Source: Paenibacillus sp. TCA20
GTDB lineage: Bacteria > Bacillota > Bacilli > Paenibacillales > Paenibacillaceae
Assembly: GCF_000732325.1 (NCBI RefSeq)
Contig: NZ_BBIW01000001.1
Span: 558,001 to 622,000, forward strand
Direction: 5' to 3'
DNA: 64,000 nt
The position numbers and the translations under genes were made by a program. Below the pieces are notes generated by a model. That model was not told the DNA's origin, made no database searches, and saw only the letters and a program-made list of their open reading frames with translations. Below, piece by piece: positions 42,986 through 51,415 of the stretch (positions within the stretch are counted from its first letter, which is position 1; every line of letters begins with the position of its first letter).

Positions 42986-43345
42986 TCAGCTCCACATGTC
43001 TTGGTACTGTTCCTCCTTGAAGCCCACAGATACTTTATTTCCGTCAGTAACAATCGGACGCTTGATTAATCTGCCATTGGAGGACAGCAGCTCGATCTGC
43101 TCCTGGCTTGACATCTCTTTCAGCTTGTCCTTCAGATTCAATTCCTTGTACACCTCACCGCTGGTGTTAAAAAACTTCTTGAGTTCCAGCCCACTGTTAT
43201 TAACTAGCTCTGTCAGCTTCTCTGGGCCTGGAGGCTCTTCAAAAATAGGGATCAGCGTAAGCTCATGTCCACGCTCTTCCAGCCATTTAACGGCTTTGCG
43301 GCAGGTGCCGCACTTTGCATATTGATATACTGTCAGTTTACTCAT
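42986..43345 (-). CDS. ArsC/Spx-family thioredoxin-fold protein
   Basis: A 119-residue ArsC-fold protein. CGTC (residues 12-15, a CxxC) lies in the N-terminal active-site loop, and LIKRPIVTDGNKVSVGF is the conserved C-terminal arm. Members include arsenate reductases and Spx/MgsR transcription factors; this one is closest in appearance to the YusI/YffB type. It may be a redox-active reductase or a stress regulator, and I cannot choose. It starts four bases after the RluA-type gene, whose last codons contain its ribosome binding site. Confidence 0.8.
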   Translation of the reverse strand: MSKLTVYQYAKCGTCRKAVKWLEERGHELTLIPIFEEPPGPEKLTELVNNSGLELKKFFNTSGEVYKELNLKDKLKEMSSQEQIELLSSNGRLIKRPIVTDGNKVSVGFKEEQYQDMWS

Positions 43346-43349
43346 GTCG

Positions 43350-44327
43350 TTAAATCTCCTCATTATTACGATTCATAGTTGTCTTTAGCTTCTGATCCAG
43401 CCTCTGTATATCTTCTGGGAGCGGCGCGGTAAAGCGTACGCTATGGCCTGTGATCGGATGAACGATAACCAGCTCGCTCGCGTGAAGGGCCTGTCGCTCA
43501 ATCCAAGTATGAGCGAGCGCAAGTCTTTCCGTGGAGGCAGCCGTCCAATCCGGTGAAGCTTGTCCATAGAATGAATCACCAATTAGCGGGCAGCCCAAAT
43601 GCTTCATGTGTACTCTGATTTGATGCGTGCGTCCGCTCTCAAGCTTGATTCGTACTTTGCTGGCCCATTCATAAGCTGTTTCGACTTGATATAACGTCCT
43701 TGCAGCATAACCGTCCGTCGTTACAATCCGGCGATGTGGCTCATTCGGGTCACGGTCAATCGGTTCATCCACTACGCCCTTAGAAGGGACAGGATGACCG
43801 AAAACAACGGCCGTGTAATATTTATCAACAGTGCCTGCAATCATTTGTTCAGAAATATGCTGATGAATATACGGGTTCTTGGCAATACACAGCACGCCTG
43901 AGGTCTCTTGGTCCAGCCGATGCACAGGTCTAAAGCGAACCTGTTCCCCTTTTTGTGCCCAGTAATGCACGACCCCATTCGCAAGTGTTCCCGTATAATG
44001 TCCATGTGTCGGATGAACAATGATTCCGGCTTGCTTGTTCACGACGAGCAGATGCTCATCCTCGTATAATATGTCGAAGGGAATATTCTCAGGCAATATA
44101 TCCGTGGAGGTTTCCTTCTCCATACGAAGCTCTACAAGATCTCCCCTGCGAACCTTGACACTGATATATACCCTTTCACCGTTTAACTGTATTCCCTGCT
44201 CTGTCAGCTTGAGCTTCGACATCAGCTTGCGTGACACACCTAATCTGCGCTGCAGAATCGTCTTCAGCAGCATCCCTTCATCTTCTGGTTGTACGGTATA
44301 GGTAATAGGTTCATAATACGTTATCAT
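43350..44327 (-). CDS. RluA-family pseudouridine synthase
   Basis: A 325-residue RluA/RluD-type synthase. An S4-like N-terminal region (about 18-70) is followed by the catalytic domain with RPVHRLDQETSG, where Asp139 is the nucleophile, and the GRTHQIRVHMKHLGCPLIGD block. It isomerises uridine to pseudouridine in rRNA or tRNA; the target site is not predictable from the sequence. It overlaps the upstream adenosyltransferase gene by four bases (ATGA) and is third in a four-gene operon. Confidence 0.92.
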   Translation of the reverse strand: MITYYEPITYTVQPEDEGMLLKTILQRRLGVSRKLMSKLKLTEQGIQLNGERVYISVKVRRGDLVELRMEKETSTDILPENIPFDILYEDEHLLVVNKQAGIIVHPTHGHYTGTLANGVVHYWAQKGEQVRFRPVHRLDQETSGVLCIAKNPYIHQHISEQMIAGTVDKYYTAVVFGHPVPSKGVVDEPIDRDPNEPHRRIVTTDGYAARTLYQVETAYEWASKVRIKLESGRTHQIRVHMKHLGCPLIGDSFYGQASPDWTAASTERLALAHTWIERQALHASELVIVHPITGHSVRFTAPLPEDIQRLDQKLKTTMNRNNEEI

Positions 44328-44896
44328 TTACTGCGGAACACCTTTTTACTTCGAATATATTCAACGTCCGGAATACCTGCACGAACATTAGCTGTACGGG
44401 CGATGACAAAGAAATAGTCCGACAAGCGATTCATATACAGCCTTACAGCTGGATTAATATCGGTATGTGAACCTAGAGTCACCATTCGACGTTCTGCTCT
44501 ACGGCACACCGTCCTGCATACATGCAGGGCCGAAGAGAATGGGCTGCCGCCCGGAATAATAAATCGCTCAATTTGAGGATTCTCTTCTTGATGGAGATCA
44601 ATCCACGCTTCTAGCTGACCAGCTAGCTCAGCAGATACTTTGTAATTCCCTTCTTCAATCTTGACAAAAGCCAGGTCTGATCCGCAATCGAACAGCTCTT
44701 GCTGAATTTGTCTTAACTCTTCGCACAGATCCTCGTACTTTGAATCGGTTTCGGCAAGGCTGATTGCCTGACCGACGAAGCAGTTGAGCTCATCGATCGT
44801 TCCGTAAGCCTCAATACGGTCATCATCCTTGGGCACTCTTGCACCGATGACCGAAGTTTTTCCCTTATCTCCCGATTTGGTATATATTTTCATCAT
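44324..44896 (-). CDS. ATP:cob(I)alamin adenosyltransferase, PduO type
   Basis: A 190-residue PduO-type corrinoid adenosyltransferase. The N-terminal MKIYTKSGDKGKT phosphate loop, RIEAYGTIDELNCFVG and CRRAERRMV...YMNRLSDYFF are diagnostic. It transfers the adenosyl group of ATP to cob(I)alamin, forming coenzyme B12. A start at the second Met (44893) gives a better distance to GGAGG. It lies 10 bases after the CobU-like gene, so the pair points to cobalamin salvage or tailoring, with no other cob genes here. Confidence 0.92.
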   Translation of the reverse strand: MMKIYTKSGDKGKTSVIGARVPKDDDRIEAYGTIDELNCFVGQAISLAETDSKYEDLCEELRQIQQELFDCGSDLAFVKIEEGNYKVSAELAGQLEAWIDLHQEENPQIERFIIPGGSPFSSALHVCRTVCRRAERRMVTLGSHTDINPAVRLYMNRLSDYFFVIARTANVRAGIPDVEYIRSKKVFRSK

Positions 44897-44906
44897 TACC
44901 CTCCAA

Positions 44907-45449
44907 TTAATAGCGAATCTGACCCTTGCTGATCTCTGCAGCTATTCCCGAGATCAGCATAAATACCTGGTCGCTTCTTGAAGCGATCAAATGGTTGACT
45001 TCAGTCATCCAGCTGACAAAGCACTTCTCATCCTCAGAAGGGTGGAAGCTTCCATGCATTTCATTTGTTACGATGAGTAGTAACCCTTGATAAGATACAA
45101 TAACCTCTTTTAATAATTCCACTTTCGCCTTGATCTTCATTCGATCTGCTGTATTCCAGCAGGATTTCATTTCACCTGCCAGCCAAGCCGTCAAGCTATC
45201 TACAACGACGATTCGTCTCTCCGCTGCAAACAGGTTGGATTCACGATTGATATGATCCAGCACATCTGGCAGTGAATGCTCAGCACTTATATGTATTGTC
45301 CGAAGTCTGGCAGGTGTCCTTAGCTCATCGAGTCTGTCTTGATTGTCTGTTGCTGTAACATAGATCCCTTCACGGGCTAGTCTTGAGGCATAGGAAAGGG
45401 CAAATCGGGTTTTACCGCTGCTTACTCCACCTGTTACCATAATCAGCAT
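44907..45449 (-). CDS. cobU: CobU-like adenosylcobinamide kinase/guanylyltransferase
   Basis: A 180-residue P-loop protein of the CobU/CobP family. Family blocks are GGVSSGKT (residues 7-14), VVDSLTAWLAGE, LLLIVTNEMHG and VFMLISGIAAEI. CobU phosphorylates adenosylcobinamide and then transfers GMP to it. In Salmonella CobU the guanylylated residue is His46, in an RIxxHxxxRP segment. Here the corresponding stretch is shortened to LDELRTPARLRT and has no clear equivalent histidine, so one or both reactions may be altered. It is the first gene of the operon with the PduO-type gene. Confidence 0.8.
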   Translation of the reverse strand: MLIMVTGGVSSGKTRFALSYASRLAREGIYVTATDNQDRLDELRTPARLRTIHISAEHSLPDVLDHINRESNLFAAERRIVVVDSLTAWLAGEMKSCWNTADRMKIKAKVELLKEVIVSYQGLLLIVTNEMHGSFHPSEDEKCFVSWMTEVNHLIASRSDQVFMLISGIAAEISKGQIRY

Positions 45450-45514
45450 TTTATAAAACCACCTACCTCAAAAAATAATATACAGCCCCTTCTGAGCAGA
45501 TGATATATACATTC

Positions 45515-46069
45515 TTATTCTGTAAGCGCCTTTAAAACTTCTATCGACATTTGCTCATCCTGAGTCGAGATCGGAATCGTCGCAAACAGATTTTTCGCTG
45601 CATATTGCAAATCTATGAACATCGACATTTCTTCGAGCGGTATTCCGAATAAGTGCTCTCCTACGACCGGGTCACTAGACAGATCACCATTCTCGTCACG
45701 GGTATAAGTTTCTCCTTCGAAGACACCGCGGCTAAATTTTTCCTGATCGAAATCATTTTCGAGGGGAATGTTGGATCCATCTCTGCCGTACATCTTCATA
45801 TCCTCTTCCGGTAAGATGATTAAATCATGATCCCTTGCAGCATACTCTACTAATAATTTATCCTTGGAATACATGGGACTTGCAGAAATTTCAATCTCCG
45901 TAGCTTCTCCGAGCTTCTCCTGCAGCTTTGTCTCCAGCTCTTCAGCAATCACAGACATATTCCCTTGGTTGTCAATCATAAATATGGAGAACTTATCTTC
46001 ACCGCCACAGCCGGATAACATTCCGACGCATAATGCCATAATAGCTGCCATACTCCATCTGCCTCGCAT
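45515..46069 (-). CDS. lipoprotein of unknown function
   Basis: A 184-residue protein with a lipoprotein signal peptide: hydrophobic core about 7-18 and lipobox LSGC with Cys21. The mature domain (FSIFMIDNQGNMSVIAEELETKL) looks like a small alpha/beta fold reminiscent of a substrate-binding half, but I recognise no family. AAGGAGGAG precedes the ATG. It is 65 bases upstream of the CobU-like gene on the same strand. Whether it binds corrinoids is not indicated by the sequence. Confidence 0.7.
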   Translation of the reverse strand: MRGRWSMAAIMALCVGMLSGCGGEDKFSIFMIDNQGNMSVIAEELETKLQEKLGEATEIEISASPMYSKDKLLVEYAARDHDLIILPEEDMKMYGRDGSNIPLENDFDQEKFSRGVFEGETYTRDENGDLSSDPVVGEHLFGIPLEEMSMFIDLQYAAKNLFATIPISTQDEQMSIEVLKALTE

Positions 46070-46131
46070 GTATATGACTCCTCCTTTTTTCCCTTATTTC
46101 ACATCATATCACAATTAAGATGGACAAAAAA

Positions 46132-46155
46132 AGAAGACCCGCGCTGGGGTCTTCT
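46132..46155 (-). terminator. terminator of the Spo0E-like gene
   Basis: Perfect 9-bp stem AGAAGACCC / GGGTCTTCT, followed on the minus strand by a seven-base T run. Confidence 0.8.
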
Positions 46156-46171
46156 CTATAGAACTTATAAG

Positions 46172-46435
46172 CTAAGCTTTTTTAGGATAGGCCTTCATAT
46201 ATTCATTGATCTTTAAATCCAGCAAGCTGCTGATCTCGATCACAACGTCCGAAGTAAATGACTTCTCTTCCAGAAAGATTCGTTCCATCTTGCTGCGCAG
46301 GATATGAATTTCATCTTCCAAAGAAAGACCACGAGAAGATGCTTTCTCCGAGTTGGTGAGCCAAGTTCCGCTGCTTTCATTATCAACAGCATATTGACCA
46401 CGATATGTCGGCAAATCATATTCAGCACAAAACAA
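46172..46435 (-). CDS. Spo0E-like aspartyl-phosphate phosphatase
   Basis: An 87-residue protein. Residues about 42-83 form the two-helix Spo0E module, with IHILRSKMERIF and the signature SSLLDLKINEYMKAY (SxxLDxxIxxY). Spo0E-type phosphatases dephosphorylate Spo0A~P and delay sporulation. The first 40 residues are a polar extension without recognised motif. The start is TTG with GGGGAGGGG five bases upstream. It stands alone between two terminated units. Confidence 0.8.
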   Translation of the reverse strand: MFCAEYDLPTYRGQYAVDNESSGTWLTNSEKASSRGLSLEDEIHILRSKMERIFLEEKSFTSDVVIEISSLLDLKINEYMKAYPKKA

Positions 46436-46546
46436 GGTAACCCCTCCCCAGAATCTATATCCTAATGGATTATAACATACAACTTAACATATAGCAGTGA
46501 TAAAAGTGACATTTTTCGGAAAATATTTGTTATGCTTACATTATTA

Positions 46547-47761
46547 TTAACCCTGTTTCTCAAGTTTGTAAACAAAATTCCCGATTCTTTCTAAAGCTTC
46601 GTTAAGCTGAGCTAAGGATGTAGCGTAGGAGCAACGTAAAAAGCCCTCTCCTCCTGCTCCAAAAACACCGCCGGGAACAGCCGCTACTTTGCCATCCGTA
46701 AGCAGTCGTTCTGCAAAATCGTCCGACGTCAAACCCGTTTGCTGAATGCTCGGAAACGCATAAAAAGCTCCTTGCGGCTCATGGCAGTCCAGCCCGATAT
46801 CTCGAAAGCCCTGGACGATAAGGCGTCTGCGCTGATTATAGGACTCAATCATCCGGTCCTTCTCTTCCATACCGTTTGTTAATGCCTCCAGTGCCGCAAC
46901 CTGTCCCATGGATGGCGCACACATCACCGTGTATTGGTGAATCTTGAGCATCGCCGATATCAGGTCAGAATGGCCGCACATATAACCAATCCGCCAGCCG
47001 GTCATTGCAAAGGCCTTGGAGAATCCACTCACGAGAATCGTGCGGTCACGCATTCCGGGAATGGATGGGAAGCTGACATGCTTTTGATTATAAGTAAGCT
47101 CTGCATAAATTTCATCAGATATGACGATGAGATCATGCTTTTCCACAACCTCTGCAATGGGCAGCCAGTCCTCATAAGTCATCGTTGCCCCTGTCGGGTT
47201 ACTTGGATAGCACAATATAAGTACTTTCGATTTGGGAGTAATCTTCGCTTCGAGCGCCTCTGCCGTCAGCTTAAAGTTATTCTCTGCCTTGGTCTCTACA
47301 CCTACCGGAACACCGCCGCCAATCGATACGATCGGTGAATAAGCAACATAACATGGCTCGGGAACCAGAATTTCATCTCCCTGAATAATCAATGCACGCA
47401 GAGCAAGGTCAATCGCTTCACTGCCGCCGACGGTAACCACAATCTCATCCTTAGGATCATAAGGCGTATGGAAGCTCTTATCCAAATATTCGCTGATTGC
47501 TTCTCTCAGCTCCGGCATTCCGGCATTAGAGGTATAGCTGGTGAATCCACGCTCAAGTGAATATACAGAGGCCTCCCGCATATGCCAAGGGGTAATGAAA
47601 TCCGGCTCTCCCACACCAAGTGATATGATTCCTTTGTTATCACCGACGAGATCAAAAAACTTCCGGATCCCCGAGGGCGGGATTTGCTGAACACGAGGAG
47701 CGAGATAAGAACTCATCGACCTAGGTTGTGCATCCTTCTGTTGATCTTGGTTAATTAACAT
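46547..47761 (-). CDS. alaT: class I aminotransferase, AlaT-like
   Basis: A 404-residue fold-type I aminotransferase. Conserved blocks are ISLGVGEPDFITPWHM, the PLP-lysine segment SGFSKAFAMTGWRIG, PSNPTGATM and the substrate arginine in FLRCSYATS. It is paired with an Lrp-type regulator gene 15 bases upstream, the same arrangement as B. subtilis alaR-alaT (yugG-yugH), where AlaT makes alanine from pyruvate and glutamate. The assignment rests on family and context; other aspartate/aromatic aminotransferases look similar. Confidence 0.8.
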   Translation of the reverse strand: MLINQDQQKDAQPRSMSSYLAPRVQQIPPSGIRKFFDLVGDNKGIISLGVGEPDFITPWHMREASVYSLERGFTSYTSNAGMPELREAISEYLDKSFHTPYDPKDEIVVTVGGSEAIDLALRALIIQGDEILVPEPCYVAYSPIVSIGGGVPVGVETKAENNFKLTAEALEAKITPKSKVLILCYPSNPTGATMTYEDWLPIAEVVEKHDLIVISDEIYAELTYNQKHVSFPSIPGMRDRTILVSGFSKAFAMTGWRIGYMCGHSDLISAMLKIHQYTVMCAPSMGQVAALEALTNGMEEKDRMIESYNQRRRLIVQGFRDIGLDCHEPQGAFYAFPSIQQTGLTSDDFAERLLTDGKVAAVPGGVFGAGGEGFLRCSYATSLAQLNEALERIGNFVYKLEKQG

Positions 47762-47776
47762 ATCTCATACTTCCTT

Positions 47777-48277
47777 TTATGGCGAAATCAAGAGCCGCTT
47801 ATCTTCTTGATGCGGTTCAAAAATAATGCCGTCTTGTTTGTATTTCTTCAAAATAAAGTTCGTCTTCGTCGATAGCACTGAATCGATCGGCGACAATTTC
47901 TCGGATACAAAATTAGCGACTTCACGCAGATTGCGTCCTTCAATTTCTACAAGAAGATCATAGGCGCCGGACATAAGATACACCGATTTGACCTGTGGAT
48001 ACAAGTAAATACGTTCCGCGATCCCTTCAAATCCTCTGCCGCGTTCCGGTGAGATCTGTACTTCAATCAGGGCGGTTACTTTCTCATCGTCCACTTTGTC
48101 CCAGTTCACAACGGTTGCGTATTTAACGATAACATTGTCTTTTTCAAGTTCTGCCACTGCACTCTTCACATCTTCCTCCGTGGCTCCTAGGAGCGTCGCG
48201 ATCAGGGCAGGGCTTCTTCTTGCGTCTTCTTTGAGTAAATCAAGCACTTTTAATTTCAAATCATTAAGTTCTGTCAT
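47777..48277 (-). CDS. alaR: Lrp/AsnC-family regulator, AlaR-like
   Basis: A 166-residue regulator. The N-terminal winged helix (about 4-55, LKLKVLDLLKEDARRSPALIATLL) is followed by a RAM/ACT-like effector domain (about 65-150). The length equals B. subtilis AlaR. TGGAGGG precedes the ATG at 48277. It is cotranscribed with the downstream aminotransferase gene, so it probably controls that operon in response to an amino acid, alanine being the likeliest. Confidence 0.85.
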   Translation of the reverse strand: MTELNDLKLKVLDLLKEDARRSPALIATLLGATEEDVKSAVAELEKDNVIVKYATVVNWDKVDDEKVTALIEVQISPERGRGFEGIAERIYLYPQVKSVYLMSGAYDLLVEIEGRNLREVANFVSEKLSPIDSVLSTKTNFILKKYKQDGIIFEPHQEDKRLLISP

Positions 48278-48387
48278 GCATTTCCCTCCAGTGGTTATAC
48301 GGGTCCGCTCTAACGGGCCATGCAACACTTCTTATCGAAGATTAAATATAATATTACATGAATTTATTATTACTGCAAATAAAAAAA

Positions 48388-48420
48388 CCGTATCTCCCTT
48401 TAATCAACAGAAGATAACGG
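48388..48420 (-). terminator. terminator of the coat-type gene pair
   Basis: CCGTTATCTTC / GGGAGATACGG imperfect stem, followed on the minus strand by a seven-base T run. Confidence 0.6.
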
Positions 48421-48449
48421 CTTTCGAGTGAATCGGACAAATTTCGTTT

Positions 48450-48830
48450 TTACATATAATTTGGCGTGTGAGCTTCGACGTTGGGCTGTTGTGCGTAGGG
48501 AGCATTGCCTGCTGACGCATTCTTAGACTGAAGAAATTGCGTAAGCTCCTGCTTCGTCTGTTTTTGCGTTTGGATCTCCTTGTTCAAATCCATCTGCAGT
48601 GCGTTGCCTGGAGCCTGATACATATTGTGCTGCTGCATTGTATTGAATATTTGGCCTTGCAGCTTGAGTGTGTTCATCGTGAGATCGGTGAACATCTGTC
48701 TAATGGTAGGACATGCTGCTTCTGTCGTAGCCGTCGTATGCTCTCTTACCGTTCTCTTGAGGTTATCTAAAATGGATTGCATCAGATCGGCTTCGGGCAT
48801 AAACAATGGATTATTTAGCTGGTTGTTCAT
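48450..48830 (-). CDS. spore coat-type protein (CotF-like)
   Basis: A 126-residue Gln/Asn/Met-rich helical protein with the ferritin-like helical layout of CotF-type coat proteins: MPEADLMQSILDNLKRTVREHTTATTEAACPTIRQMFTDL is typical of the family, split here over residues 11-50. The C-terminal 25 residues are low-complexity (AQQPNVEAHTPNYM). AGGAGGAATACAG precedes the ATG. It is 16 bases downstream of a second small helical protein of similar composition. Location in the spore coat is inferred. Confidence 0.75.
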   Translation of the reverse strand: MNNQLNNPLFMPEADLMQSILDNLKRTVREHTTATTEAACPTIRQMFTDLTMNTLKLQGQIFNTMQQHNMYQAPGNALQMDLNKEIQTQKQTKQELTQFLQSKNASAGNAPYAQQPNVEAHTPNYM

Positions 48831-48846
48831 CTGTATTCCTCCTTCG

Positions 48847-49083
48847 TTAATTCATCGGATGTGTCGGTGCCAATGGTTGATGCTGCTCAAGTGCCTGAAG
48901 CAGTGTATCTGCATGCTGTTGATGCGTCATGATATGCTGTTCAAGGACTTGCTTGATCGCATGATTCTGAATACTCGCTGCTGTGGCAGCACACTGTTTA
49001 ATCAGCAAATTTTCATTGGACAATGAATCGCTTATATAACTGAGCTCTTTACCAGTAATGGCCTGCATTTGTTGTGATTGCAT
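48847..49083 (-). CDS. small helical coat-associated protein
   Basis: A 78-residue protein, rich in Gln, His and Met, with two predicted helices (ELSYISDSLSNENLLIKQC and IKQVLEQHIMTHQQHADTLL). It resembles the short partner proteins found beside CotF-type coat genes. The start is ATG at 49083, six bases after AGGAGGTG; a GTG three codons earlier lies inside that site. Co-transcribed with the CotF-like gene. Exact function unknown. Confidence 0.65.
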   Translation of the reverse strand: MQSQQMQAITGKELSYISDSLSNENLLIKQCAATAASIQNHAIKQVLEQHIMTHQQHADTLLQALEQHQPLAPTHPMN

Positions 49084-49226
49084 AATATCCACCTCCTAAA
49101 TTAAGTACGGATTAATACTTCCTGCTTAACATTTATCCATTCATAGATTCCCATCAGGAATCCTGCATAGCGCCTTACGTAGCTTGTCCTGACGAACAGA
49201 TGAATATGTACGCTATGCACAAGATC

Positions 49227-50447
49227 TCACTTTGCAGGTGAGTTGTTGACGGGCTGAGCTTGTAACAGCCTCCGGATCATAAACCAGCTGAGTACAGGCG
49301 ATAATCCCAGAATAATCATAAGCCACGTGATCGTCTGCGTAGACTGATTGATCTCAAGAACAATAATGAACATGACAATGCCCACTACTCTTCCGATCGT
49401 TAGACAAATTTCACGCAATACGACAAGCTCAACCCGCTTGGATACATTTTCGCCGCTGGTTCCCATTAAATCGAACACCGATGAAATCATAGGCAGAATA
49501 TACAATGGCATGAAAATCGCTGAGCCGACCCCTTGCAGGAGTAAAGTTCCGTAATTGACGGTCCATAATAGCGGAAGTGTGAATATGAATAACAGAGCAG
49601 CCCCGACCAAAGTCCCATAGTAGCGATAAGCCGGCTTATACCATTTTCCAATAACATGGTAACTAACTAACGCCACGAAGGAAGTAATCAGATAAAATTG
49701 TCCCAGCTTCGCTTCCTGCGTTGTCGCAATGTATACGAGCAGATTTACCAAGAATGAGAATACACCTTCTCGAATCCCTTGAGCTGCAAGCGCAGGACCT
49801 GCCCATCTCCAAGGATTCCCCCTCTCACTTAATTGCTTCACAGGCTCGTTCCAGCTGTAAGTGCCTTCTGTCTTCCTCTTTTTTAAGAAAAAGCTGAATA
49901 CGACCCCAATGCCAAAGACCAGCATAGAGATCATGAAGATATACTGATACCCTTGATTGGCTACGGACATAGAAATAATCATCCCAGAAATCCAGGGTCC
50001 GACAATCCCGACAAATGAACCAATCAAGCCCACCCAGCCGTTGAATAGATCACGATTATCACGATCCGTAACCTCGAAGTAAACGACATTAAAGGCAAGC
50101 CAAAATAATCCGAGAGACGCTCCGAGCAGTAACCCTAACGGCCAGATATAACTCACCGCATGCTGATCGAGCCCCAGTACGAGCAAATAGAACACACCGG
50201 ATAACAAGATACCCAATCGAAGCGCATTCATTTTGTTATGTTCCTTCACCCATTTGCCGGCAAGCCAAAAGGTCAGCACCAGCCCGATTTGCTGACTGAT
50301 CGTGAACCAGCCGATCATGGCAAAGTCTTGTTTGCTTTTCCATAAAAAAACGTTAAGAAAAGTACCGGATAAAGCACCAGCAAGTACAAACAGACCATTA
50401 ATAAATAGGAGAAGCCTTGATTGTTTGTCGAGTGGAGTTTTACTCAT
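49227..50447 (-). CDS. MFS transporter
   Basis: A 406-residue major facilitator protein with about 12 hydrophobic segments and a central cytoplasmic loop (FLKKRKTEGTYSWNEPVKQLSERG, about residues 185-208). The GKWVKEHNKMNALRLG loop after TM2 is a variant of the MFS motif A. No substrate can be deduced; related Bacillus proteins are uncharacterised. GTGGAGGTGG precedes the ATG. It is apparently monocistronic, between the coat pair and a terminated zinc-ribbon gene. Confidence 0.85.
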   Translation of the reverse strand: MSKTPLDKQSRLLLFINGLFVLAGALSGTFLNVFLWKSKQDFAMIGWFTISQQIGLVLTFWLAGKWVKEHNKMNALRLGILLSGVFYLLVLGLDQHAVSYIWPLGLLLGASLGLFWLAFNVVYFEVTDRDNRDLFNGWVGLIGSFVGIVGPWISGMIISMSVANQGYQYIFMISMLVFGIGVVFSFFLKKRKTEGTYSWNEPVKQLSERGNPWRWAGPALAAQGIREGVFSFLVNLLVYIATTQEAKLGQFYLITSFVALVSYHVIGKWYKPAYRYYGTLVGAALLFIFTLPLLWTVNYGTLLLQGVGSAIFMPLYILPMISSVFDLMGTSGENVSKRVELVVLREICLTIGRVVGIVMFIIVLEINQSTQTITWLMIILGLSPVLSWFMIRRLLQAQPVNNSPAK

Positions 50448-50586
50448 GTGCTATTCCACCTCCACAAATTTTGTTTGGGCATAAGCATATGCCTGCTGAA
50501 ACAATCCAATCTTAATATGTCCTTCCCAGTGAAAAAAAACGTTTCGTTCAACGAATTACTATAAATTGGATATTGGCACATAAAAA

Positions 50587-50618
50587 AGCACATGCTGCGC
50601 AAAAGCAGACATGTGCTT
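50587..50618 (-). terminator. terminator of the zinc-ribbon gene
   Basis: GCACATG-TCTGC / GCAG-CATGTGC stem, followed on the minus strand by TTTTTTA. Confidence 0.8.
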
Positions 50619-50649
50619 ATATGTTCATAAATTCGAACTCAATGACTTG

Positions 50650-51267
50650 TTATTGTGAGCTAAGCCGCTTCACCATACGCAGCCGATCTTCGGTTGCCAG
50701 GCTATGTGTCGTCGTGAAGCAAGCAGGACATACATACATATGGATACCAAATGGCGCTTCTAATGGATGAAGTACGGATTTGGCAGGAGCAAATTGATCC
50801 TTCATTATCGTCTGTACTCCGGCATGAAGCATGAACTCACGACAGTTTGGACATTCAGGAACTTCTTCTTGATGATCCAATATGGATTGAACATTCTCTC
50901 CATACTTTGCCATGTTCAGGCCCGAATCTTCATAGGAATCCAGTGCTCGTACCGATGGAAGAATCGTATCTGTCTCGTCCTCCCACAGATTACTATAATC
51001 TTCGTCCGATTCGCTTGCTTGATCAGACTCCGTGTGGAGCAGCTCCTCTTCATCTTCGGTCAGTGTCACATTCAAAGTCCGATATCCTTCTAATGGCTCG
51101 GATTTGGAATCACTCTGGTCAGCTTCCTCCTTCATCGCATCTTCTTCTACTTCAACCGTTCCCTCCAGTGTGAGGGGATTGTTACAATAAGGGCACTCCT
51201 CTTCAGGTCCTAGCTCCTCATCCCACACAATTTCAGTTTGACACCATGGACATACAGTAGTTTCCAC
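50650..51267 (-). CDS. acidic zinc-ribbon protein of unknown function
   Basis: A 205-residue protein. Residues 6-28 hold two CxxC pairs (CPWC and CPYC), a zinc ribbon. A very acidic central region (about 38-105, many Glu, Asp, Ser) is followed by a second CPNC (about 137) and a late CPAC (about 180), which may form another zinc site. No enzymatic motif is seen. The start is GTG with AAGGG upstream. It lies downstream of the 26-residue membrane peptide and mutS2. It may be an adaptor or nucleic-acid-associated protein; this is inference. Confidence 0.7.
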   Translation of the reverse strand: METTVCPWCQTEIVWDEELGPEEECPYCNNPLTLEGTVEVEEDAMKEEADQSDSKSEPLEGYRTLNVTLTEDEEELLHTESDQASESDEDYSNLWEDETDTILPSVRALDSYEDSGLNMAKYGENVQSILDHQEEVPECPNCREFMLHAGVQTIMKDQFAPAKSVLHPLEAPFGIHMYVCPACFTTTHSLATEDRLRMVKRLSSQ

Positions 51268-51311
51268 TCGATTTCAACCCTTTCTTCTTATCCCATTCTC
51301 ATCTTCGCCTA

Positions 51312-51392
51312 TTACCCATTCACCATATACACGATCCCTGCTACGAAAAAAATAACAGCCGCAGCAAACAGGACCCTGATCAAATTTTTCAT
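51312..51392 (-). CDS. 26-residue single-span membrane peptide
   Basis: ATG, 26 codons, TAA, preceded by AGGAGG five bases upstream, one of the strongest ribosome binding sites in the window. The peptide is MKNLIRVL followed by a hydrophobic stretch to MVNG, so it is one membrane span with a basic N-terminus. It lies 23 bases after the mutS2 stop and 44 bases before the zinc-ribbon gene on the same strand, so all three may be co-transcribed. Function unknown. Confidence 0.6.
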   Translation of the reverse strand: MKNLIRVLFAAAVIFFVAGIVYMVNG

Positions 51393-51415
51393 GGGCGCCT
51401 CCTGTAACAAGGTAA

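Noticed and set aside
49205..49226. Sigma-K promoter for the coat-type genes (CATAGCGTA on the minus strand)
   Set aside because: The -10 pattern fits CATANNNTA, but no -35 AC motif sits at the right distance and the site is about 130 bases upstream.
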